In this document: piece by piece, positions 1 to 4,960 of the stretch
Numbering within the stretch: position 1 is the first letter of the stretch
Layout of the letters: the number at the start of each line of letters is the position of its first letter
NCBI GenBank assembly: GCA_000715855.1
Contig: KL571230.1
Span: 24,096 to 30,516, forward strand
DNA: 6,421 nucleotides
Reading direction: 5' to 3'
Source: Actinoplanes liguriensis
Lineage (GTDB): Bacteria; Actinomycetota; Actinomycetes; Mycobacteriales; Micromonosporaceae
The notes under the pieces: model-generated
Database searches by the model: none
Seen by the model: the letters and a program-made list of their open reading frames with translations, nothing else
What the model was told of the DNA's origin: nothing
Translations under genes and position numbers: made by a program

Positions 1-1
1 A

Positions 2-250
2 GCCACCGGTGGCGTGCCGGCCTCGGCCACCGCGACCGCGGGCGCGGAGCTGCCGGACGGGTTGACCGCCCGCGAGGCCGAGGTGCTGCGGCTGATCGCG
101 GCGGGACTGTCCAACCGGGAGATAGCGAAACGGCTCCACGTCACCGAGGTGACCGTGAAGTCGCACGTGAACCGGCTGTTCGCGAAGGCCGGGGTGCGCG
201 ATCGGGCGCAGGCCGTGCGGTATGCGTACCAGCACGGCCTGAGCGCCTGA
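2..250 (+). CDS. LuxR/NarL-family response regulator, C-terminal HTH part (5' truncated)
   Basis: The reading frame is already open at the window edge, so only the last 82 residues are seen and the true start lies upstream. The visible part is a GerE/LuxR-type helix-turn-helix: [18 protein letters not shown], then [18 protein letters not shown] as the scaffold and recognition helices, then a dimerisation helix ending in [12 protein letters not shown]. This layout is established for NarL/FixJ response regulators, whose N-terminal receiver domain is phosphorylated by a partner histidine kinase. The Ala/Thr-rich stretch before the HTH fits the interdomain linker. The receiver domain itself is not visible, so a non-phosphorylated LuxR-type regulator remains possible. 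The target genes cannot be told from this window. Confidence 0.9.
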   Translation, partial: ATGGVPASATATAGAELPDGLTAREAEVLRLIAAGLSNREIAKRLHVTEVTVKSHVNRLFAKAGVRDRAQAVRYAYQHGLSA

Positions 251-600
251 GGTCAACCGCCGTGGCGGCGGGAGAACCGTGGCGGGCGGACCGGCAGCCG
301 GCGACGGCGGGTGGCCGGGCGGACCGGAGTCTCCGATGAGGAGCAATCACATACAGTGACCACGATGATACGGGGGTGCAGTGGGTCTGCGCTGGCCACG
401 GCGATGATCCCTTCCGGAGAAGCGAGTCGAGGTGTCCACTATGCGTCACCGGCACCGGACATGACTCACCACTTGAGGTTCTTTTAAAGATCATCACAGC
501 GAGCGATAACCCGCACCGGCGTGACGATCTTCGATGGCGTGCGGTCGATCATCGCGGATCCGGGGCGGCGGCCCGCGGCCGGGGGGCTGACGCCGTACGG
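251..600. other. 350-bp gap between converging genes; no convincing gene
   Basis: This gap lies between the stop of the regulator (+) and the stop of the flavoprotein gene (-). The first part holds an 11-bp direct repeat, GGGCGGACCGG, at 284-294 and 317-327, and a weak hairpin at 257-268. Positions about 330-520 are less GC-rich than the flanks and include TTGAGG at 473-478 and a short A/T run at 479-490. The best small reading frame on the + strand starts at GTG 356 and ends at TAA 487 (43 codons). It has GAGGAG at 338-343, 12 nt upstream, but its third positions are only about two thirds G/C, unlike the neighbouring genes. A 5-bp hairpin at 569-581 (CGGCC-CGC-GGCCG) lies just beyond the flavoprotein stop and could help end that transcript, though it has no U-tract. 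Longer frames here read through the flavoprotein gene on its opposite strand. Confidence 0.5.
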
Positions 601-1230
601 CTAGAAGGTGTTGAAGTCGGGTCGTCGGCCGAAGGCCGGTGCGTCGGAGCGCGTGATCACCGGGTAGAGGCTGGACTGCACCTGCCAGGACGGCGCCGGG
701 CGGGCCATCGCGAGCGTGCGGACCAGCGCCTGCAACATGTCCTGCAACGCCTGGTGCAACTGCGGATCGGTGACCAGCCCCTGCTCGTCGACCGCGCGCA
801 TGTCGAGCGGGATCCGCACGCAGGCGGCCCGCAGCACGCGCGCGCCGCCGTGCCCGAGCACCGACTCGAGCCCGGCCCGGGCGCCCTCGTCCTGCCCCGG
901 CGCGACCACCGACAGCCAGGCCGCCGCCTTGCCGGTCAGCACACCGCCGTCGACCAGCCACTCCAGCAGGTTCTTCAGGCTGCCGGGGAGCGAGCCCGCG
1001 TATTCCGGGGTGCTGAACAGCACCGCGTCCGCGCCGGCGACCCGGCTGCGCAGCTCGTTGACCGATTCCGGCGGGTTCGGATCGCCCGGCACGAACGCCG
1101 GCAGGTCACGCAGCCCGGTGTAGAGCGTGGCGTCGACCTCCGGCGGCGCGAACCGGCTCGCGGTGCGCAGGGCCGCGGTGTGCAGGGATCCGTCGCGAGT
1201 GCTGCCCGAGATCAGCAGGACGCAGGTCAT
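601..1230 (-). CDS. NAD(P)H-dependent FMN reductase-like flavoprotein
   Basis: The 209-residue product has the flavodoxin-like fold signatures of the FMN_red family. The N-terminal strand-loop is VLLISGSTRDGS (residues 4-15); the GSTR loop binds the FMN phosphate in this family. The second signature, STPEYAGSLPGSLKNLLEWL (73-92), matches the usual PEYNGSIPGxLKNxxDW loop that contacts the flavin ring. Members transfer electrons from NAD(P)H to FMN, quinones, azo dyes or metals in the cytosol; the substrate here cannot be named. I chose ATG 1230 because family proteins begin directly with the first beta strand. A start at 1269 in the same frame would add 13 residues with no counterpart in the family. 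No strong Shine-Dalgarno precedes 1230. The rc TATCGT, 7 nt upstream, would suit a leaderless transcript. The gene is divergent from the GH9 gene, with no evident functional link. Confidence 0.88.
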   Translation of the reverse strand: MTCVLLISGSTRDGSLHTAALRTASRFAPPEVDATLYTGLRDLPAFVPGDPNPPESVNELRSRVAGADAVLFSTPEYAGSLPGSLKNLLEWLVDGGVLTGKAAAWLSVVAPGQDEGARAGLESVLGHGGARVLRAACVRIPLDMRAVDEQGLVTDPQLHQALQDMLQALVRTLAMARPAPSWQVQSSLYPVITRSDAPAFGRRPDFNTF

Positions 1231-1341
1231 GGCGGAGACGATACGGCGTAGGCACGGCGGCCCGCTCACAGCGAACTGTCAGATCTTTGGCGCACACCGG
1301 GTACGTCCGGCCGCACGCGCGCTCGGTGAAGCTTGCGCATC
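1231..1341. promoter_or_regulatory. Divergent intergenic region with the GH9 ribosome binding site
   Basis: These 111 bp separate the flavoprotein gene (-) from the GH9 gene (+) and must hold both promoters. GGTGAAG at 1325-1331 is a Shine-Dalgarno-like sequence 10 nt ahead of GTG 1342, and it decides the start of the GH9 gene. On the minus strand, TATCGT (rc of about 1238-1243) is a candidate -10 for a leaderless flavoprotein mRNA. I could not place a convincing -35 for either direction. No palindrome of the CebR type (TGGGAGCGCTCCCA), the known cellulose-utilisation operator of Streptomyces and Thermobifida, is present. Confidence 0.45.
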
Positions 1342-3147
1342 GTGAAGCACCGCCCGCACTGCGTACCGCTGATCCTGCTGATCCTCCTCACCACCTCGTG
1401 CTCCGCGCCGCGCCCGGCGCCGAGACCCGTGCTGCCGGCCGCCCGGATCCGGGTCGACCAGGTCGGCTGGGCGGCCGGTGAGACGAAGGTCGCTCTGCTG
1501 ATGGCGCCGTCCGATGCGGCGGGCGCGCGGGCGACGGTGGTGGACGAGCACGGGAGTCCGGTGCTCACGATCACCGCCGGGCCCAGCCGGGGCGACTGGA
1601 ACACGCGCTATCGCGCGATCAACCCCCTGGATCTCACGGCCCTGCGGGCTCCGGGGACCTATCGCGTACGGCTTGACGACCGCTTCAGCGCGGAGTCCCC
1701 AGCGTTCCGCATCGACGCCGCGGGGAAGCTCTACCGCCCGCTGGTGGCCGACACTGTTCAGTACTTCCAGGCGCACCGCGACGGGGCCGACCAGGTGGGC
1801 GGCTCGTGGCAGCGGACCCCGGCGCACCTGGAGGACCGCACGGCGACGGTCTACGGCACACCGGCGGACGACGAGGACCCGCTGGAGTCCACCGGCACCG
1901 AGGCCGACGTCGAGGGCGGCTGGTACGACGCGGGCGACTACCTCAAGTTCACGCACACCACGGCGTACGCGCTGGTCGTCATGCAGCTCGTGCAACGGGA
2001 CGGCCCGGCGTCGGCGGCGCTGGCCGCGGAGATCCGGCACGGGTTGGACTGGCTGACCCGGATGTACCACCGGGGCGTGCTCTACACCCAGGTCGGTGTG
2101 GCCGGGAACGATCAGTACCTGGGCGACCACGACACCTGGCGGCTGCCGCAGGCCGACGACGGGCTGGACGTGGAGCCCGGCGACCGGCGCTACTACCAGC
2201 GCTACCGGCCGGTGTTCCGGGCCGCCGCCCCCGGCGATCCGATCAGCCCGAACCTGGCCGGGCGGGTGGCCGCCGCGTTCGCCCTGGCCGCGCAGGCCGA
2301 GGCCGGCACCGATCCGGCCGGCGCGAAGTCCCGTCTGGACACCGCGGCGGGGCTGCTGGCGCAGGCCGACACGAGCATGGACGGCGACGAGCTGGTCACC
2401 ACCGTGCCGCGCGACTTCTACCCGGAGGAGAGCTTCGCGGACGACCTCGCGCTGGGCTGGGCCGAGGTCGCCCTGGCCGGGAAGGCGCTCGGCGACCAGC
2501 GCGTCAAGGACTGGACCGGTCAGGCGGAGCGGTGGGCGGACGAGACCGGCGGCGGGGACGACGGGCTGACCGTGTATGACGTCGACGCGCTCGCCGACGC
2601 CGAGGTGTACCGCCTGGCGCCGGCCAACGCGCTCGTCGCCGACCTGCGCGACCGTCTGGACAGGGCGGTCAAGGCGGCCGCCGCCGACCCGATGGGCGCG
2701 ACTTCCGGCTCCGGCGGGGCCGACTACGCGGCACGGCAACTGGGCTGGGCGGCGACCGCGGCGCTCTACCGGCGGATGACCGGCGACGACCGGTACGACG
2801 CGTTCGCCACCACACAGCGCGGCGTCACGCTCGGCGCGAACGGGTGGGGCCTGTCGATGGTGATCGGCGCCGGCGACGAGTACCCGCAGTGCCCGCACGA
2901 CCAGATCGGGAGCCTGACGCACACGTCGCTGACCGGCGCCGTGGTCAACGGCCCGAACATGGCGGCCCGGGTGGAGTCGCTGGCGGAGGAGATGCCGGAC
3001 TCGCTCTGCTCCGACGGGTCCTATACGGAGTTCGACCGGGAGGACGCGCAGTACGTCGACGACATGCGCGTCTCCGCGACGAACGAGCCGGCCCTGGACT
3101 TCACCGCGACCGGGATGCTGGCGTTCGCCCTCGCCGCCGCCGGCTGA
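1342..3147 (+). CDS. Glycoside hydrolase family 9 (cellulase-type) lipoprotein
   Basis: The 601-residue product looks like an exported beta-glucan hydrolase. Residues 1-20 form a basic then hydrophobic signal sequence ending LLTTSC, with Cys20 as a probable lipidation site; the lipobox is not ideal. A Pro/Arg/Ala-rich linker follows, then a CelD_N-type Ig-like domain at about 35-124 (opening RIRVDQVGW), then the GH9 catalytic domain at about 130-600. Catalytic signatures are all present: GGWYDAGDY with Asp196 and Asp199 (the conserved DAGD, source of the general base), and TNEPALDF with Glu582 (the general acid). The inverting GH9 mechanism hydrolyses beta-1,4 glucosidic bonds in cellulose or related glucans. 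The region YPQCPHDQ (His519) sits where many GH9 enzymes have a P-HHR motif. There is no carbohydrate-binding module or dockerin, so it may act on soluble oligosaccharides at the cell surface. GTG 1342 is preferred over TTG 1333 because of the upstream GGTGAAG. Confidence 0.92.
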   Translation: MKHRPHCVPLILLILLTTSCSAPRPAPRPVLPAARIRVDQVGWAAGETKVALLMAPSDAAGARATVVDEHGSPVLTITAGPSRGDWNTRYRAINPLDLTALRAPGTYRVRLDDRFSAESPAFRIDAAGKLYRPLVADTVQYFQAHRDGADQVGGSWQRTPAHLEDRTATVYGTPADDEDPLESTGTEADVEGGWYDAGDYLKFTHTTAYALVVMQLVQRDGPASAALAAEIRHGLDWLTRMYHRGVLYTQVGVAGNDQYLGDHDTWRLPQADDGLDVEPGDRRYYQRYRPVFRAAAPGDPISPNLAGRVAAAFALAAQAEAGTDPAGAKSRLDTAAGLLAQADTSMDGDELVTTVPRDFYPEESFADDLALGWAEVALAGKALGDQRVKDWTGQAERWADETGGGDDGLTVYDVDALADAEVYRLAPANALVADLRDRLDRAVKAAAADPMGATSGSGGADYAARQLGWAATAALYRRMTGDDRYDAFATTQRGVTLGANGWGLSMVIGAGDEYPQCPHDQIGSLTHTSLTGAVVNGPNMAARVESLAEEMPDSLCSDGSYTEFDREDAQYVDDMRVSATNEPALDFTATGMLAFALAAAG

Positions 3148-3152
3148 TCTCC

Positions 3153-3180
3153 GGTTGCGGTGTGTGATCACTCGTCAACC
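3153..3180 (+). terminator. Possible hairpin terminator after the GH9 gene
   Basis: GGTTG at 3153-3157 pairs with CAACC at 3176-3180. Inside it, CG pairs with CG and GTG (3162-3164) with CAC (3169-3171), leaving a small loop. The core is the 8-bp palindrome GTGATCAC at 3164-3171. It starts 5 nt after the GH9 stop. There is no U-tract, which is common for actinobacterial terminators, so it could equally be a protein-binding palindrome. Confidence 0.4.
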
Positions 3181-3330
3181 GTCGGCGGCCGAATCCGTGC
3201 AGCATCCCGACAACATGCCACAGTGGCCGGTTCGGTGAACTGATTACCGACCGTAGGCGTATCCCGGAGTGAGTCGCACCCTCCGCCGGTGCGACCGAGA
3301 GCTGATCGACGATCGGGAGCGTGATCCGCA
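3181..3330 (+). promoter_or_regulatory. Leader and promoter region of the 66-residue gene
   Basis: This stretch lies between the GH9 terminator candidate and the small gene at 3331. It contains two short palindromes, GCCAC-A-GTGGC at 3217-3227 and GATCG-A-CGATC at 3304-3314, and a larger perfect inverted repeat listed separately. TTCGGT (3231-3236) and TAGGCG (3254-3259), separated by 17 bp, form a weak promoter candidate. GGGAG at 3315-3319 lies 11 nt before ATG 3331 and is the likely, slightly distant, ribosome binding site. Confidence 0.3.
3273..3295 (+). repeat. Perfect 8-bp inverted repeat in the leader of the 66-residue gene
   Basis: GTCGCACC (3273-3280) is repeated inverted as GGTGCGAC (3288-3295), separated by a 7-nt loop. 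It ends 35 nt before the ATG at 3331. In RNA it would form a stable GC-rich stem-loop just upstream of the ribosome binding site. In DNA it could be an operator. The sequence alone cannot decide between the two. Confidence 0.6.
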
Positions 3331-3531
3331 ATGGCGCAATCAGACCTCACCGTGGAGATCGACGGGCGGGGCGAGCCGGCCCGCCTGGTCGAGTACACCG
3401 CGGCGATGTGCGGCGAGACCCTGGCCGGGGCGGCCTGGCTGGCCCGGCACGACGCCGAGTGCGAGGACTACTGCAGCCGGGTCGCGGTGGTCTGCCTCAA
3501 CCCGCTGGACCGCGTCCTGATCACCGGCTGA
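3331..3531 (+). CDS. Small four-cysteine protein of unknown function (66 residues)
   Basis: I do not recognise a family. The product begins MAQSDLTVEIDGRGEP and contains four cysteines at residues 27, 44, 48 and 55. The C44-x3-C48 pair lies in an acidic segment (DAECEDYC), and a hydrophobic tail follows (RVAVVCLNP, then VLITG). It has no signal peptide and no transmembrane helix, so it is probably cytosolic. The cysteines could bind a metal or form disulfides, but neither is shown. Support for a real gene: GGGAG 11 nt upstream of the ATG, G/C-biased third codon positions, and a strong terminator hairpin starting 6 nt after the stop. The next gene beyond that hairpin is a tRNA on the other strand, so this is a single-gene unit. 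Confidence 0.65.
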   Translation: MAQSDLTVEIDGRGEPARLVEYTAAMCGETLAGAAWLARHDAECEDYCSRVAVVCLNPLDRVLITG

Positions 3532-3537
3532 GAACGA

Positions 3538-3567
3538 GAGAAGGGCCCCGCGAACGGGGCCCTTCTC
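3538..3567. terminator. Bidirectional hairpin terminator (13 bp) between the small gene and tRNA-Lys
   Basis: A perfect 13-bp stem, from GAGAAGGGCCCCG at 3538-3550 to its complement at 3555-3567, closes a CGAA loop. It lies 6 nt after the stop of the 66-residue gene (+) and 8 nt beyond the 3' end of the tRNA-Lys (-). It can therefore end transcription from both sides. The + side is followed by a short mixed GGGTGTTG and not by a true U-run. Confidence 0.85.
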
Positions 3568-3575
3568 GGGTGTTG

Positions 3576-3648
3576 TGCGCCGCGTAGGACTTGAACCTAC
3601 AACCCGCGGATTAAGAGTCCGCTGCTCTGCCAGTTGAGCTAGCAGCGC
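3576..3648 (-). tRNA. tRNA-Lys (anticodon CUU), copy 1
   Basis: The 73-nt gene folds into a full cloverleaf. The acceptor arms are GCGCTGC and GCGGCGC, with one G-U wobble at position 5-68. The D-arm stems are GCTC and GAGC, and the anticodon stem GCGGA/TCCGC has loop CTCTTAA. The T-arm GTAGG/CCTAC has loop TTCAAGT. The discriminator base is A. The anticodon CTT in the loop reads the lysine codon AAG. The 3' CCA is not encoded and must be added after transcription. It is the same as the second copy at 4755-4827 except for position 5 (U here, C there). Confidence 0.97.
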
Positions 3649-3664
3649 TTGCCAACGAGGAAGA

Positions 3665-3670
3665 ACGTTA
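3665..3670 (-). promoter_or_regulatory. Candidate -10 element of tRNA-Lys copy 1
   Basis: TAACGT (rc of 3665-3670) lies 16 nt upstream of the mature tRNA 5' end. The same TAACGT, within a shared GTGCTAACGTT block, stands 14 nt upstream of the other tRNA-Lys copy. Conservation of the block across both copies, while nearby bases differ, supports a -10 role. No good -35 is visible. The SEC-C gene stop lies only about 30 bp upstream, so the promoter would sit partly against that gene's 3' end. Confidence 0.45.
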
Positions 3671-3701
3671 GCACACCCGCGGGGTGCTCCTTCGCCGTGG
3701 G

Positions 3702-4685
3702 TCAGGCCCGGGAGCGGGGCAGACAGCACTTCTTGTACTTGACGCCGGAGGCGCACCAGCACGGCGCGTTCCGCTGCGGGGGCCACTCGGTGACGCCGGC
3801 CGTGTCCGCCAGCTCCTCCGCGTAGTGCGCGTGGGTCTCCGCGTCGGCCGGGTCCTCCCCCTCCGCGGCGGCGAACGCGAGCAGCCCCTCCGCCGAGCCC
3901 GGGATCAGGGCGATCTGGGTGACACCGGTCGCCGACCAGCCGGCCACGGTCCGCTCCACGTTCGCCCGGTGCTCCGGCCAGTCCGAGCCGTAGACGTCGG
4001 CCCGGTCCGGCCAGCGCTCCAGGACCTTCGCCAGCTCCGCCTCCGGCCAGTAGAGCAGCGCCTGACCGTTCAGGTCCGGGCCGCCACCGGCCGCCGCCTC
4101 CATCTCGTGGAAGAGACCGTCCAGCTCGTCGTGCTCGAGCTCCATCGCCTCGCGGATCCGGTGCCGCTCCCGCAGCACCGCGAACAGCATGTCGAGCACG
4201 CCGAAGTCGGTGGACTCGTCGTCGGTGTCGAACCCGCCCTCCTCGACGAGCGCCCGCGCGGCGGCGGAGAGCCACTCCTCGGCGACGGAGGCGAGTCCGC
4301 AGGATTCGAGCGCCTCACCGACGTACGAGGGAGCGTGTGGGTCTTGCAGCAGCCGGGGCCGGACCGCGTCGAAGGCCTTGCGCCCCTCCTCCTCGCGTCC
4401 CGACTTGACCAGGAGCTCGGCGTAGCAGGCGATGGCCAGGCCGTCCTCGCCGGGAACAGCGGCGGCCCGCTCGGCGTAGCCGAGAGCGGTGGGGAGGTCG
4501 CCGGCCCGCTCGGTGACCTCGGCGGCCAGCAGGTACGCGTGGGCGGCCGCCTCGTCGTCGGCGGCCCGGCCCTGCTCGACGGCGGCCACCATCTCGGCGA
4601 CGACCGGAGACGGGTCGGCGAGCGTGGCGGCCGGGAAGGCCATGGCGTCGAAGTCGTCGATCGTGAGCGGAGTCTCAGAAGGCAC
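3702..4685 (-). CDS. SEC-C motif protein with TPR-like N-terminal region
   Basis: The 327-residue product ends in a clear SEC-C zinc-binding motif, APCWCASGVKYKKCCLPR, with Cys309, Cys311, Cys320 and Cys321. This motif is known from the SecA C-terminus and many stand-alone proteins, where it binds zinc and can mediate protein or nucleic-acid contacts. Residues about 45-115 form amphipathic helical repeats of TPR type (AYLLAAEVTERAGDLPTAL, then AIACYAELLVKSGREEEG). The middle is acidic and helical, with no catalytic motif I can identify. No signal peptide or membrane segment is seen, so it is probably cytosolic; its role is unknown. The start is GTG 4685, with AGGG 6 nt upstream. An ATG at residue 15 is a weaker alternative without a ribosome binding site. 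The gene sits between two tRNA-Lys genes in the same orientation, and little room is left for its own promoter. Confidence 0.88.
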   Translation of the reverse strand: MPSETPLTIDDFDAMAFPAATLADPSPVVAEMVAAVEQGRAADDEAAAHAYLLAAEVTERAGDLPTALGYAERAAAVPGEDGLAIACYAELLVKSGREEEGRKAFDAVRPRLLQDPHAPSYVGEALESCGLASVAEEWLSAAARALVEEGGFDTDDESTDFGVLDMLFAVLRERHRIREAMELEHDELDGLFHEMEAAAGGGPDLNGQALLYWPEAELAKVLERWPDRADVYGSDWPEHRANVERTVAGWSATGVTQIALIPGSAEGLLAFAAAEGEDPADAETHAHYAEELADTAGVTEWPPQRNAPCWCASGVKYKKCCLPRSRA

Positions 4686-4711
4686 GCGCCACCCTAGCGC
4701 AGCGGAAACGG

Positions 4712-4747
4712 CGAAGGCCGCGACACCTGATGGTGTCGCGGCCTTCG
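4712..4747 (-). terminator. Strong hairpin terminator (16 bp) after tRNA-Lys copy 2
   Basis: A perfect 16-bp stem pairs 4712-4727 with 4732-4747 around a TGAT loop (arm CGAAGGCCGCGACACC). It begins 7 nt beyond the tRNA 3' end, the same architecture as at copy 1. On the minus strand it is followed by GTTTCC and not by a long U-run. It lies only 26 nt upstream of the SEC-C start codon, so it would also insulate or attenuate read-through into that gene. Confidence 0.88.
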
Positions 4748-4754
4748 TTGTTGG

Positions 4755-4827
4755 TGCGCCGCGTAGGACTTGAACCTACAACCCGCGGATTAAGAGTCCG
4801 CTGCTCTGCCAGTTGAGCTAGCGGCGC
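4755..4827 (-). tRNA. tRNA-Lys (anticodon CUU), copy 2
   Basis: This 73-nt gene has the same cloverleaf and CTT anticodon as the copy at 3576-3648. The one difference is C at position 5, which gives a full C-G pair in the acceptor stem (GCGCCGC with GCGGCGC). The two copies share an uninterrupted identical run of 69 nt (4754-4822 and 3575-3643). No CCA is encoded. It is divergent from the L,D-transpeptidase gene. Confidence 0.97.
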
Positions 4828-4841
4828 CCGGCAACGAGAAA

Positions 4842-4871
4842 ACGTTAGCACGGCCTCGGAAGATCCTCGAA
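4842..4871 (-). promoter_or_regulatory. Candidate promoter of tRNA-Lys copy 2
   Basis: The candidate -10 is TAACGT (rc of 4842-4847), 14 nt upstream of the mature 5' end and shared with copy 1. At an 18-bp spacing upstream stands TTCGAG (rc of 4866-4871), a weak -35. The region overlaps the space available for the divergent L,D-transpeptidase promoter. Confidence 0.45.
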
Positions 4872-4890
4872 ATCGCCTGGATACCTCCGC

Positions 4891-4898
4891 AAGGGGGA
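4891..4898 (+). promoter_or_regulatory. Strong Shine-Dalgarno-like sequence upstream of the transpeptidase
   Basis: AAGGGGGA can pair well with the 16S 3' end. It lies 8 nt before TTG 4907, which is in frame with the transpeptidase, but 62 nt before the preferred ATG 4961. It would therefore support either an N-terminally extended protein or a short upstream reading frame. This is the main uncertainty about the start of that gene. Confidence 0.4.
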
Positions 4899-4960
4899 CC
4901 CGGGATTTGCGTTCATGCGTCAGGATGGCTGCGCCGAGAACTCCAGAACGGGGCCCGACG

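Noticed and set aside
376..1251. 291-codon frame on the plus strand across the gap and the flavoprotein gene
   Set aside because: Its 3' two thirds is an Arg-rich antisense reading of the flavoprotein gene; no recognisable domain.
1231..1341. CebR-type cellulose-response operator upstream of the GH9 gene
   Set aside because: No sequence close to the known 14-bp palindrome could be found in the region.
1279..3171. 630-codon open frame on the minus strand opposite the GH9 gene
   Set aside because: It is an antisense shadow created by high-GC codon use; its translation is Arg/Gly/Val-rich low complexity, while the plus strand encodes intact GH9 motifs.
3340..4275. 311-codon minus-strand frame running through tRNA-Lys copy 1
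   Set aside because: It contains the string QLAEQRTLNPRVVGSSP, which is simply a translated tRNA, and it overlaps the SEC-C gene in another frame.
3684..4697. 337-codon plus-strand frame opposite the SEC-C gene
   Set aside because: Antisense shadow; the minus strand has the SEC-C zinc motif and a plausible start.
3575..4822. The two tRNA-Lys copies as attL/attR of an integrated mobile element
   Set aside because: Both copies are complete with upstream and downstream signals, the interval holds no integrase, excisionase or other mobility gene, and its base composition matches the surroundings.
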